DNA of 64,000 nt from an uncultured Prevotellaceae bacterium (GTDB lineage Bacteria > Bacteroidota > Bacteroidia > Bacteroidales > Bacteroidaceae): positions 62,001 to 126,000 of the forward strand of contig CASGAM010000025.1 of assembly GCA_949299545.1 (NCBI GenBank), given 5' to 3'. The notes under the pieces were generated by a model, which saw nothing but the letters and a program-made list of their open reading frames with translations, ran no database searches and was not told the origin of the DNA. Of this stretch, positions 7,685 to 15,988 are shown one piece after another (positions within the stretch are counted from its first letter, which is position 1; every line of letters begins with the position of its first letter). Made by a program: the position numbers and the translations under genes.

Positions 7685-9085
7685 ATGGATGTAGTATTGA
7701 TGAAAGCCCTCCAACTTATTTTGTCACTATCTATACTGGTGGTATTACATGAGATGGGCCATTTCTTTTTTTCTAAACTTTTTCATGTTAAAGTGGAAAA
7801 ATTCTTCATGTTTTTTGACCCGTATTTTCATTTGTTCAGTACGCGTGACAAATGGTTTACCCGTTTATTCCCACGTTTCAAGAATAATGAAACAGAGTAT
7901 GGTATAGGCTGGCTACCTTTTGGTGGTTACGTGAAAATAGCAGGCATGATAGATGAGAGTATGGATAAAGAACAGATGAAACGACCTGTGAAGGATTGGG
8001 AATTTAGGGCAAAACCAGCGTGGCAAAGATTGTTGATAATGATTGGTGGTGTATTGGTAAATTTTCTTCTTGCTTTATTTATTTATGCGATGGTGCTGTT
8101 TACTTGGGGCGAAGATTTTTTGTCAATGAAAGACATGAAGATGGGTTTCCAATTTAATACATCGGCGCAGGATGCAGGTTTCCGTGATGGAGATATCTTA
8201 GTCAGTGCCGATGGTGTTGATTTTGATAAGTGGGATGCCGATGTTTACAGGGCCGTTTCAGAAGCAAAAACCATAACAGTCAGCAGGGGAAATCAACAGG
8301 TCGATATAAACATGCCTGAAGATATGGATATGCTTGAAATGTTGAAACAAGAACCTCCCTTTTTGGCGCCATATATACCGGCTGTGATAGATTCTGTAAT
8401 TGGAGGTACACCAGCTGCTGCAGCTGGGTTGCAAAAAGGTGACCGTTTGCTTGTCGTTGATGGTAAATCGGTAAAAACTTGGACGGATTTTGACCAAATA
8501 ATGCTACGTAAAGCTGATGTATTAGCTGCAGGGTGTTCTGCGGAAGACAGTTTGCGTCTCCGTAACATATCACTTGTTTATCAGGCTGAAGGTAATGCTA
8601 GCCCCGATACAGTACAGTTTATGTTGACGGGTGATTATAAATTGGGGATAGTGAAATCAAGCTTATTGGATTATTATCAACCGCAACATGTTGCTTATAG
8701 CTTTTGGAGCAGTATTCCGGCAGGTATAAATCACGGTATTGACGTGTTGGCTGGTTATGTAAGTGACTTAAAATATATATTTACCTCTGAAGGAGTGAAG
8801 AGTGTAGGGAGTTTTGGTACTATCGGAAGCATTTTCCCAGCTACGTGGGATTGGCTTCGTTTTTGGGAAATAACGGCGTTTCTGAGTATTATGTTGGCAT
8901 TTATGAATATATTGCCGATACCGGCCTTGGATGGAGGACATGTGTTGTTCTTATTGGCCGAGATTATTATGCGTCGTAAGCCAAGTGATAAATTTCTTGA
9001 ACGGGCACAAATGGTCGGTATGGTGTTACTATTGTCTTTGATGGTATTGGCTTGCTATAACGATATTGTACGTTTCCTTCTGTAA
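7685..9085 (+). CDS. rseP: RseP/M50 site-2 intramembrane metalloprotease
   Basis: A site-2 protease that cuts transmembrane substrates such as anti-sigma factors within the membrane. The 466-residue protein carries the zinc motif HEMGH at residues 22-26 in its first membrane helix and the third-ligand motif LDGG near the C-terminus, with flanking hydrophobic helices. Two PDZ-like segments lie between them (around FNTSAQDAGFRDGDILVSADG and GGTPAAAAGLQKGDRLLVVDG). It is the last gene of the operon and is followed by a strong terminator. A local substrate cannot be named, although an ECF sigma unit lies 52 kb away. Confidence 0.93.
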   Translation: MDVVLMKALQLILSLSILVVLHEMGHFFFSKLFHVKVEKFFMFFDPYFHLFSTRDKWFTRLFPRFKNNETEYGIGWLPFGGYVKIAGMIDESMDKEQMKRPVKDWEFRAKPAWQRLLIMIGGVLVNFLLALFIYAMVLFTWGEDFLSMKDMKMGFQFNTSAQDAGFRDGDILVSADGVDFDKWDADVYRAVSEAKTITVSRGNQQVDINMPEDMDMLEMLKQEPPFLAPYIPAVIDSVIGGTPAAAAGLQKGDRLLVVDGKSVKTWTDFDQIMLRKADVLAAGCSAEDSLRLRNISLVYQAEGNASPDTVQFMLTGDYKLGIVKSSLLDYYQPQHVAYSFWSSIPAGINHGIDVLAGYVSDLKYIFTSEGVKSVGSFGTIGSIFPATWDWLRFWEITAFLSIMLAFMNILPIPALDGGHVLFLLAEIIMRRKPSDKFLERAQMVGMVLLLSLMVLACYNDIVRFLL

Positions 9086-9106
9086 AAGAAGATATTATAA
9101 AGTATT

Positions 9107-9152
9107 GATTCGCGATTTCTTGACGTAAATCAAGAAATCGCGAATCTTTTTT
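9107..9152 (+). terminator. Strong terminator after rseP
   Basis: A perfect 16-bp stem (9107-9122 with 9131-9146) with an 8-nt loop is followed directly by six T. It closes the tsaB-rseP operon. Confidence 0.9.
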
Positions 9153-9193
9153 ATTAACCGACTAAAATACTTGTTTGGCGTACTATCTGTCTA

Positions 9194-9201
9194 TATCTTT
9201 G
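9194..9201 (+). promoter_or_regulatory. -7 box upstream of the small genes at 9.3-9.6 kb
   Basis: Reads TATCTTTG, the commonest form of the Bacteroidetes -7 box. A TTTG lies at 9174-9177, but its 16-bp spacing is shorter than usual. It supports a separate transcript for the two small genes that follow. Confidence 0.5.
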
Positions 9202-9300
9202 CGGTGTAAAAATGACACTGAATGACTGGAGAAACAGAAAGGTATCTCTGTTCGACCAAACGATATAAAGGTGTTAGTTTAAGGCAAAAAGATTGTTTAT

Positions 9301-9402
9301 ATGGATACAAAAACAATGGTGATGCTTTTTATCGCTGGTGTCGCATTTGTTTTGTGCATTGTGACGTTGGTGTGTGGCACATCAAAGAATGAATATTTAT
9401 AG
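9301..9402 (+). CDS. 33-residue single-helix membrane peptide
   Basis: A small frame beginning ATGGATACAAAAACA encodes 33 residues: a short polar start (MDTKT), one hydrophobic helix rich in V, L, I, A and C (about residues 6-26), and a polar tail (SKNEYL). It lies between a -7 box and the DUF4250 gene, 23 bp upstream of the latter, and in the same direction. I do not recognise a family. The transmembrane pattern and position make it plausible, but a frame this short could arise by chance. Confidence 0.45.
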   Translation: MDTKTMVMLFIAGVAFVLCIVTLVCGTSKNEYL

Positions 9403-9425
9403 GTGTATTAAAAAAATAATGGAAT

Positions 9426-9605
9426 ATGGACAGAATGCCTGAGGATCCGGTTATGCTGATGAGTTTTGTCAATATGCGATTACGCGATGGGGAGCTAACT
9501 TTGGATGAGTTTTGTAAGGATATGGGTATGAACCGTGATGAGTTGGAGCGCCGGATGGCTGTAGGTGGTTTTGAGTACAACTCCCAAGCGAACAAATTTT
9601 GGTGA
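9426..9605 (+). CDS. DUF4250 family small protein
   Basis: A 59-residue soluble protein. The pattern PEDPVMLMSFVNMRLRDGE, then LDEFCKDMGMNRDELERR and a C-terminal GFEYN, matches my memory of DUF4250, a small family found in Bacteroidetes and Firmicutes with no assigned function. The middle part looks like a helix-turn-helix-like fold (an LDEFCKDMG-type helix followed by DELERRM). The start at 9426 is chosen because the overlapping ATG at 9419 runs into a stop after seven codons. A terminator follows at 9661. Confidence 0.7.
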   Translation: MDRMPEDPVMLMSFVNMRLRDGELTLDEFCKDMGMNRDELERRMAVGGFEYNSQANKFW

Positions 9606-9660
9606 GCAGAACACAAACACAGTTTTGTCGGTAACGACAAGACAAACTATATATATTGTA

Positions 9661-9691
9661 AAGGCGGTCCTTTATAGGAACCGCCTTTTTT
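9661..9691 (+). terminator. Terminator after the DUF4250 gene
   Basis: GC-rich arms 9661-9670 and 9677-9687 pair with one bulged base and are followed by six T. It overlaps the stop codon of the convergent lipoprotein gene. Confidence 0.75.
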
Positions 9692-10166
9692 ATTCATTGA
9701 AACCAACTTGCGCTTCCAAGTTTTTTCGCTGATCTATTTCAATTTTTCTGAGATAGAATTTCACTTTTGCGCAAGTTTCATCGAAATGCTGTTCTATATA
9801 GAAAACTTTTGTCCGCTGTTTGTAATATTCTGCGTTGTTTCCTCGGTTGTCTCTTTTTTGAAGAGTATTGAAATATTGCCTTTCTGCGTTCAGCACACTG
9901 TCTATAAATGCCAAACTGTCTTGTGCTTGCAATAATTCTATGCTGTCCATAACTATGATACCTTCAGTCCGCGCTTTAAATGCTTTGGGAAATTTGGAAC
10001 GCATTTCAAGGATTGAGTCTTTGGCAGCCTCATAGTCTTTATTAGCCATGAGCGATCTAGCTGAGTTTAACATGGCGCGAGCACCGGTTTCCGGATCTGC
10101 TTCTTGGGGCATACAACCGTAAAACATGAATATGGATACCAGTATAAAGTAAATCTTTTTATTCAT
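9690..10166 (-). CDS. Putative lipoprotein with helical repeat-like body
   Basis: A 158-residue protein starting at the ATG complementary to 10164-10166, chosen because it gives a proper lipoprotein signal: MNKKIYFILVSIFMFYGC with Cys18 as the lipidation site. Upstream in-frame codons add a non-signal sequence and would cross the -7 box. The body is helical and charged: ARAMLNSARSLMANKDYEAAKDSILEMRSKFPKA resembles a TPR-like helical pair, and a long coiled-coil-like stretch follows. No family name is offered. Its promoter is back-to-back with that of the nucleotidyltransferase gene. Confidence 0.75.
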   Translation of the reverse strand: MNKKIYFILVSIFMFYGCMPQEADPETGARAMLNSARSLMANKDYEAAKDSILEMRSKFPKAFKARTEGIIVMDSIELLQAQDSLAFIDSVLNAERQYFNTLQKRDNRGNNAEYYKQRTKVFYIEQHFDETCAKVKFYLRKIEIDQRKNLEAQVGFNE

Positions 10167-10193
10167 CCTTGTTTTTTCCTTGCGTTCCTTTTG

Positions 10194-10201
10194 CAAAAGT
10201 A
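10194..10201 (-). promoter_or_regulatory. -7 box for the lipoprotein gene
   Basis: Reads TACTTTTG on the minus strand, 27 bp before the chosen lipoprotein start, which supports that start over the longer open frame. Confidence 0.5.
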
Positions 10202-10244
10202 CCATTTTTTGGTATATCGTGATATTTTGATGATTAAAAAATAG

Positions 10245-10252
10245 TAAATTTG
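10245..10252 (+). promoter_or_regulatory. -7 box for the nucleotidyltransferase gene
   Basis: Reads TAAATTTG, 24 bp before the ATG at 10277. It lies inside the in-frame extension upstream of that ATG, so the shorter start is preferred. Confidence 0.5.
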
Positions 10253-10276
10253 CAGATATTTTATGGATTTTTGAAG

Positions 10277-11719
10277 ATGAGAAAACTAAATCGCGAGGAT
10301 TTGACAAGGTTATTGGATGGTAAAATGTTCCATTTGATAGGGGATGTGGCCGACGAAATGGGGATGGAATGTTATATTGTAGGCGGTTATGTACGGGATT
10401 TATTTCTTGAACGACCGTCAAAAGATATAGATGTGGTGACCGTTGGTAGCGGTATCAAATTAGCAAGAGCGTTGGCTGCTAAACTGGGCAAAGGTGTGCA
10501 TTTGAGTATTTTTAGTAACTTTGGGACGGCTCAGGTTAAATTTCATGGCATAGAGGTTGAATTTGTCGGGGCAAGGAAAGAAAGTTACAGTCATGACTCA
10601 CGCAAACCCGTTGTAGAGGATGGGACTTTAGAAGACGATCAAAATCGCAGAGATTTTACAATCAACGCCCTTGCAGTTTGTCTTAATAAGGAACGGTTTG
10701 GGGAATTGGTTGATCCCTTTGATGGAGTATTAGACATGGAAGATCGTCTAATAAGGACACCGCTTGATCCAGACGTCACTTTTTCGGATGATCCGTTGCG
10801 TATGATGCGTTGTATACGTTTTGCAACACAGCTTAATTTCCATATAGACGAAGAAACATTTGAGGCACTTGGACGTAACAAAGAACGTATCAAGATTGTT
10901 TCCAAAGAACGTGTAGCCGACGAGTTGAATAAAATCATGATGTCTGCTACGCCATCCAAGGGGTTTGTTGAGTTGTCCCGTTGCGGTTTGTTGCCACTGA
11001 TATTCCCAGAACTCTCTGAGATGGAGGGAGTAGAAACTGTTAGAGGTCGTGCGCATAAAGATAATTTTTACCATACACTTGAGGTTCTTGACAATATATG
11101 TCAAAAGACAGACAATCTGTGGTTACGTTGGGCTGCTTTGCTTCATGATATCGGTAAACCACGTACTAAACGATTTGAACCTGCTATCGGTTGGACCTTT
11201 CATAATCATAATTTTATCGGTGCAAAGATGATACCAAACATCTTCAGGAGAATGAAACTTCCGATGAATGAGAAGATGAAATATGTGCAGAAGATGGTTA
11301 GTCTTCATATGCGCCCTATCGTGATTGCTGATGAGGAAGTGACAGATTCTGCTGTCCGTCGGCTTTTGTTTGAGGCAGGCGATGATATAGACGACCTGAT
11401 GATGCTTTGTGAGGCGGACATAACGTCAAAGAACGCATTACGCAAACAGAAATTTTTGGATAATTTTAAATTAGTACGTCAGAAACTGATAGATTTGGAA
11501 GAGAAGGACCGTATTCGCAACTTCCAGCCGCCAGTGACGGGTGAAGAAATTATGGCGGTCTTTGGTTTGCAGCCGTGTCGTGAAGTCGGTAATCTGAAAA
11601 GTGTGGTTAAAGATGCTGTCCTCGACGGAATTATACCCAACGAGCATGATGCAGCTTTCGCTTTTATGCTAAAACATGCTGAAAAAATGGGACTCAAACC
11701 AATTCAGGAGCACTCTTGA
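10277..11719 (+). CDS. cca: CCA-adding-type tRNA nucleotidyltransferase with HD domain
   Basis: Adds or repairs the 3' CCA end of tRNAs, by family. The 480-residue protein has the class II nucleotidyltransferase motif VGGYVRDLFLERPSKDIDVV, with the catalytic Asp pair at DID, then DFTINALAV and the arginine-rich template region around DDPLRMMRCIRFATQLNF. The C-terminal half contains an HD domain with LLHDIGKP and a later HMRP segment. The ATG at 10277 is chosen because the -7 box overlaps the longer frame. A poly(A) polymerase role cannot be excluded from sequence alone. Confidence 0.9.
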   Translation: MRKLNREDLTRLLDGKMFHLIGDVADEMGMECYIVGGYVRDLFLERPSKDIDVVTVGSGIKLARALAAKLGKGVHLSIFSNFGTAQVKFHGIEVEFVGARKESYSHDSRKPVVEDGTLEDDQNRRDFTINALAVCLNKERFGELVDPFDGVLDMEDRLIRTPLDPDVTFSDDPLRMMRCIRFATQLNFHIDEETFEALGRNKERIKIVSKERVADELNKIMMSATPSKGFVELSRCGLLPLIFPELSEMEGVETVRGRAHKDNFYHTLEVLDNICQKTDNLWLRWAALLHDIGKPRTKRFEPAIGWTFHNHNFIGAKMIPNIFRRMKLPMNEKMKYVQKMVSLHMRPIVIADEEVTDSAVRRLLFEAGDDIDDLMMLCEADITSKNALRKQKFLDNFKLVRQKLIDLEEKDRIRNFQPPVTGEEIMAVFGLQPCREVGNLKSVVKDAVLDGIIPNEHDAAFAFMLKHAEKMGLKPIQEHS

Positions 11720-11767
11720 TTTCTTTTAGCTTTTCGGTTTATGGGTTAGATATTACAGTCATGCTTG

Positions 11768-13228
11768 TTAAGAATCTTTTGTTATGGAATTTCGTGTTGT
11801 TCTGAATATCTTATAACCTATTGCTGCGACTGCAAGCGACATGAGAGGACTCAGATAATTGAAAAAGCAATACGGTAGATAAGCATATGTTGAAACACCC
11901 AACACCATTGATTGTGTCATGCCGCAAGTGTTCCAAGGAATAAGGACGGATGTGACTGTAACGGCGTCTTCTGTTGTTCTGCTTAACAGTCGGCTTTCAT
12001 ATCCAAGTTTCTTATAGTGTTCACGGAACATATTGCTTGTCAGAATTATCGAAAGATACTGGTCGGCACATACCGTGTTCATGAATAAGCCGGCTCCTAC
12101 AGTCGAAGCTACGAGTGAGAATGTGTTGTGTGTGATTCGTATGAACATGCGCATGATACTTTCTATCATACCAGCAGCACTCATAGAGGCGCCAAGTGTC
12201 ATGGCACAGAATATCAGCCAAATCGTACTCATCATTCCTGACATGCCGCGTGTGGCTACGAGGTCGTTTAATGCCGGTACTCCGGTGTCAATAGACGTGT
12301 TGCCGCATACGATAATCATGATCCCCCTGAAACGGTTCAGCCAAGTATCGAGATAACTGTCTGCAATGTGGTCTACGAGTGCGGGTTGTGTGATGATGGC
12401 AGCGATACAAGCCATCAATGTTGCTGCAAACAATATGATGACAGCCGGCAGCCGGCGTGCTATCATGATGCCGGTGAGTAACGGAACTGTCAGTAACCAT
12501 GGTGAAATGTGGAATACACTGTTCAGCCCTTCAGCAAAAGTTTCAGACTGGTTGCCGCCTACAGTTTCGTGCATTAAGCCGGCGACCGTAAATATGATGA
12601 GTCCGGCAACGAAAGCCGGCGTGGTCGTGTACATCATATAACGTATGTGCGTGAACAGTGGAGTTTGTGTCATTGAAGATGCCAAAACGGTTGTTTCGCT
12701 CATCGGTGATATTTTGTCTCCAAAATAAGCACCAGAGATGATTGCGCCTGCAATCCATCCCTCATGGAATCCTTGTGCTTTACCTATGCCAAGCAGGGCT
12801 ATGCCGATAGTGGCGATGGTTGTCCAAGAGCTACCGGTCATGACAGATATGCATGCACAGATAAGGCAAGAAGAAACTAAGAACCATTGTGGGCTTATAA
12901 TTTGCAACCCGTAGTAAATCATGGTTGGTACGATACCGCTCGCCATCCACGCCCCACCGACGGCACCGATAAGCAACAAAATGAGTATGGATTGTGAGAC
13001 GTCACCGATATGTTTTGAAATCGACTTTTCGAAATCTTCCCAGTGCATTGTTCCAACAGACATTCCCATGAGGATACAGCAGGCTGATGTCACCAACAAT
13101 GCTATTTGACTGGCGCCTGAAAGTGAGTCGCTTCCAAATGAAGTGAGTACAAGTGCCAATAGCAGCACGAGTATGACCAACGGCAGGAAGGAGAGCCAAA
13201 CAGGAGGAAGTTTTTTATCGTTACGCAT
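11768..13228 (-). CDS. nhaC: NhaC family Na+/H+ antiporter
   Basis: A 486-residue inner-membrane protein with about 11-12 hydrophobic helices. The central region SVMTGSSWTTIATIGIALLGIG and the following GAIISGAYFGDKISPMSETT are the signature of the NhaC branch of the ion-transporter superfamily. It probably exchanges external protons for internal sodium; some NhaC relatives also use organic acids, so the substrate is not certain. It lies leftward, 79 bp after the POT transporter, with a hairpin terminator ending only 12 bp from its start codon and no -7 box in between. Confidence 0.88.
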   Translation of the reverse strand: MRNDKKLPPVWLSFLPLVILVLLLALVLTSFGSDSLSGASQIALLVTSACCILMGMSVGTMHWEDFEKSISKHIGDVSQSILILLLIGAVGGAWMASGIVPTMIYYGLQIISPQWFLVSSCLICACISVMTGSSWTTIATIGIALLGIGKAQGFHEGWIAGAIISGAYFGDKISPMSETTVLASSMTQTPLFTHIRYMMYTTTPAFVAGLIIFTVAGLMHETVGGNQSETFAEGLNSVFHISPWLLTVPLLTGIMIARRLPAVIILFAATLMACIAAIITQPALVDHIADSYLDTWLNRFRGIMIIVCGNTSIDTGVPALNDLVATRGMSGMMSTIWLIFCAMTLGASMSAAGMIESIMRMFIRITHNTFSLVASTVGAGLFMNTVCADQYLSIILTSNMFREHYKKLGYESRLLSRTTEDAVTVTSVLIPWNTCGMTQSMVLGVSTYAYLPYCFFNYLSPLMSLAVAAIGYKIFRTTRNSITKDS

Positions 13229-13240
13229 ATCATTTGTTTT

Positions 13241-13281
13241 GAAAAACGCGCCGCCATTTTGTTTTTTGCATGGCGGCGCGT
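13241..13281 (-). terminator. GC-rich terminator between the POT and nhaC genes
   Basis: A perfect 12-bp stem (13246-13257 with 13270-13281), nearly all G-C, with a 12-nt loop, is followed on the minus strand by five T. Only 12 bp separate the T-run from the nhaC ATG, so it probably limits read-through from the POT gene into nhaC. Confidence 0.8.
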
Positions 13282-13307
13282 AATATAGAATGTTTTTTAA
13301 AGGCTCG

Positions 13308-14969
13308 TCAGGCTACTTTTTCGAGTTTTTTCATGATGGAGAAAATGAACAGAGCTGATAACAGACACAATACAATCAGCACGCTCCAAACCATCCACAA
13401 TTCCATATCACCCCACAAGTAGCCGATGATGGCCACCAAATAATTACCAATGGCTGTAGCGACAAACCAGCCGCCCATCATAGAGCCCTTCATTTTCGGG
13501 GGAGCCACTTTTGAAACAAATGAGATACCCATTGGTGACAGTAGCAATTCTGCAAATGTCAGTATTAGGTAGGTAGATATAAGCCAGTTGGGCGATACAA
13601 GCGTAGAGAGCGTACTGTCCTGTTTCAAAGCGTCTGGAGTAGGAAGACCGATGGAGCCGAATGCAAGGACAAGGAAACCGCAGGCGGCTATCAGCATGCC
13701 CAGTCCGATTTTTCTCGGAGCAGACGGTTCTTTGCCTTTTTGGGCAAGGTAGCCGAAAATAGCCAAAGATACCGGTGTCAGTGATACGACAAAGAACGGA
13801 TTAAATTGTTGGAATTGTTGCGGCAGGATGCTGACGGTTTCGGGAGTTAAGGAATAGGAGTACCAAAGGGCTGCCAATGCGGCAACTGTAATGGCACCTG
13901 CAATACTTTTCCCTTGGCCGGTTTTTGACTGGAATATGGCAAAGGCTGCATAAATCGCCACTACGATGAATGTGAGGTTCAATACGTCAAACCCGATACG
14001 GTCCAGTCCGCTGACTTCATGTGCCGTGTAATCGCGTGCGAAGAATGTCATGGTCAGGCCATTCTGATGGAAAGCCATCCAGAAGAACAATACGACGGCA
14101 AATACAAGCAGCAGTGCAACAACGCGTTGTTTTGTTTCTGCCGGTGACAGTTCCTCATGTGTATGTCCGCTTTCAGGTGTTGCGGCACTTTCTTTAACAC
14201 TGTCTGCGTGTTTGAATGTGGAACGGAATGAAACGTAAATGAGCATTGATACAATAAGTGAGACGCAGGCAACGGCAAAACCGTAATTATAGGCTTCTGA
14301 TAAGTGGCGAATGTATGAGTCACAGAAAGCGGCAGTGTCGCCGGCAAAGTGTTGGCTTGCTTTCAGTGTTTCCAGTAGTTCTGCGTTTTGTGTGGACAAT
14401 TCATTGTTTATGAACTGGTGTGCCAGGCTTGGAATACGGCCGTCATACGTGAAATTATATTTGCCAAGAATCCAGTTAGTCATTTTTGTGGCAGCTGTCG
14501 GTGCATACATGGCGCCGATATTGATGGCCATGTAAAACAGGCTGAATGCCGTGTCACGTTTGGCTGAGTAGCGAGGGTCGTCGTAGAGGTTGCCTACCAT
14601 CACTTGCAGATTGCCTTTGAAAAAGCCCGTACCGATAGAAATGAGTCCTAATGCAGCGAACATCATTATTTTACCGAATTCATTACTGGTTGGGATGGAT
14701 AGCAGTACATATCCAATGAACATCACAACGAAACCACTCATAACCATTTTCCCGTAACCGAACTTGTCGGCGAGGAAGCCACCTATGAGCGGCATAAAAT
14801 AAACGGCGGCGAGGAAACTGCCGAAGATGGTTGATGTTTCATGTTCCGTATAGCCGAATTTGGCTTGCAGGAACAGTGTAAAGATGGCAAGCATTGTGTA
14901 GTAACCGAAACGCTCGCCCGTGTTGGCCAATGCTAACGCATAGAGGCCTTTGGGTTGTCCTTCAAACAT
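13308..14969 (-). CDS. POT family proton-dependent oligopeptide transporter
   Basis: A 553-residue inner-membrane protein that by family imports di- and tripeptides with protons. The N-terminus has NTGERFGYYTM, the ExxER-like proton-coupling region of POT proteins. GGFLADKFGYGKMVMSGFVV follows, then GIGTGFFKGNLQVMVG, the second POT signature, and FYMAINIGAMYAPT. About 12-14 helices are visible, with an inserted polar loop near the middle (HTHEELSPAETKQR). Some relatives carry nitrate or other solutes, but the peptide branch fits best. It has its own -7 box at 15003-15010. Confidence 0.9.
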   Translation of the reverse strand: MFEGQPKGLYALALANTGERFGYYTMLAIFTLFLQAKFGYTEHETSTIFGSFLAAVYFMPLIGGFLADKFGYGKMVMSGFVVMFIGYVLLSIPTSNEFGKIMMFAALGLISIGTGFFKGNLQVMVGNLYDDPRYSAKRDTAFSLFYMAINIGAMYAPTAATKMTNWILGKYNFTYDGRIPSLAHQFINNELSTQNAELLETLKASQHFAGDTAAFCDSYIRHLSEAYNYGFAVACVSLIVSMLIYVSFRSTFKHADSVKESAATPESGHTHEELSPAETKQRVVALLLVFAVVLFFWMAFHQNGLTMTFFARDYTAHEVSGLDRIGFDVLNLTFIVVAIYAAFAIFQSKTGQGKSIAGAITVAALAALWYSYSLTPETVSILPQQFQQFNPFFVVSLTPVSLAIFGYLAQKGKEPSAPRKIGLGMLIAACGFLVLAFGSIGLPTPDALKQDSTLSTLVSPNWLISTYLILTFAELLLSPMGISFVSKVAPPKMKGSMMGGWFVATAIGNYLVAIIGYLWGDMELWMVWSVLIVLCLLSALFIFSIMKKLEKVA

Positions 14970-15002
14970 AACAGATATTTTTTGTGATTAAGTATTAGGT
15001 TG

Positions 15003-15010
15003 CAAACTTA
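15003..15010 (-). promoter_or_regulatory. -7 box for the POT transporter gene
   Basis: Reads TAAGTTTG on the minus strand, 33 bp before the start codon. Confidence 0.5.
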
Positions 15011-15114
15011 CGCAAAAACGCTGAAAAAATCTAATAATCCATTAAGAATAACAGGTGTTGATGGATTATTAGAACTTCAATTTGTATAAAATAGGATTTA
15101 TATTTTGATTAATT

Positions 15115-15186
15115 AAAAAGGGAAGAGTCTCAGAAACCTGTACGATAAAGGGGATATATCGCGGAAAGTTTCTGCTTTCTCTTCCC
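15115..15186 (-). terminator. Long hairpin terminator after the outer-membrane barrel gene
   Basis: Two stems, 15120-15127 with 15179-15186 (8 bp) and 15131-15137 with 15168-15174 (7 bp), are separated by a small internal loop. On the minus strand the hairpin is followed by CTTTTTAATT. It suits termination of the operon ending at 15288, though the size of the loop (30 nt) is unusual. Confidence 0.65.
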
Positions 15187-15287
15187 TATAAGGATATAAA
15201 CAAAACGTCTTTACTTATTGGATGTCAGTTAGTCTGGTGCCGCTAAGTGTAGGCTTTGTTTATATTGTTTGGCTTAAAAACCGTATG

Positions 15288-15962
15288 TCAGAAATTTATG
15301 CCGGTAATTACGCTGAAGGTTCCAAAGCGAGCTTCCGGGGCAATCTTGTTGAGATCCAATCCATAGCCGACACCGATGTTGAATGTCCCGAAATCTAAGG
15401 TCGCGCCAACCTGCCAGCCTATTTGAAAGCGTCTCCAGTCACATCCGTCTTCTCCATAGACGCTGTAAGAGTCTGAAACGGAGATGTCGCCAATCTCGAA
15501 CTCATATTTTTCTTTTCCAATGATTCCCAGTCGCAGATAAATGCCTGTATAGGGCTTCAAGGATACACCATTCGTGATGTCTATCTGGTAAACAATGTTT
15601 GCGGGGATATAGAGACCTAACAGATTGTGGCTTACTTTGGATTTGACTTCATCGTTTGAAGTTTCAAAGCTGTGATGGGAAAAACTGAGGCCTGCACCTG
15701 TTTCAAAGAACAGCGGAAGATGGCTGCCAAATCCAAACGATTGCACATAGCCGGCAGAAAGGCCGTTGAATCCTTGTTTGAGGTCATCCGCCTCGCTTGA
15801 GTATTTTAAAATAGAACGGTCGTAAGACAACCGAAGCCCTTTCCAAGGGGCAGTGCTGGAAGTCCTGACTCTTCTTCCCATCCTGTCATTCGCATATTGG
15901 GCGTGGGCTAACGATATGCTGATGAAGCAAATAAAAGTGACAAATATTCTGGTAAATTTCAT
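15288..15962 (-). CDS. Small outer-membrane beta-barrel protein (porin-like/PorT-like)
   Basis: A 224-residue protein with a clear signal peptide (MKFTRIFVTFICFISISLAHAQ). The mature part has alternating polar/hydrophobic strands with aromatic girdles, such as LRLSYDRSILKYSS, GLSAGYVQSFGFG and IGVGYGLDLNKIAP, and ends in Phe (SVITGINF), as expected for a barrel inserted by the BAM machinery. This is the general outer-membrane barrel class of Bacteroidetes. The ligand is unknown. It is 26 bp downstream of a lipoprotein gene, probably one operon. Confidence 0.75.
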   Translation of the reverse strand: MKFTRIFVTFICFISISLAHAQYANDRMGRRVRTSSTAPWKGLRLSYDRSILKYSSEADDLKQGFNGLSAGYVQSFGFGSHLPLFFETGAGLSFSHHSFETSNDEVKSKVSHNLLGLYIPANIVYQIDITNGVSLKPYTGIYLRLGIIGKEKYEFEIGDISVSDSYSVYGEDGCDWRRFQIGWQVGATLDFGTFNIGVGYGLDLNKIAPEARFGTFSVITGINF

Positions 15963-15988
15963 TGTTTGATGTTTTTGTCGTTATCAGT

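Larger units (their letters stand above)
14970..15287. other. Intergenic region upstream of the POT gene
   Basis: This 318-bp gap holds no credible gene. It contains the -7 box of the POT gene close to its start and the hairpin terminator of the barrel-protein gene at 15115-15186. The rest is AT-rich and featureless. Confidence 0.6.

Noticed and set aside
9212-9268. 18-residue frame between the -7 box and the small membrane peptide gene
   Set aside because: Too short to judge, with no family or structural pattern; it may be just leader sequence.
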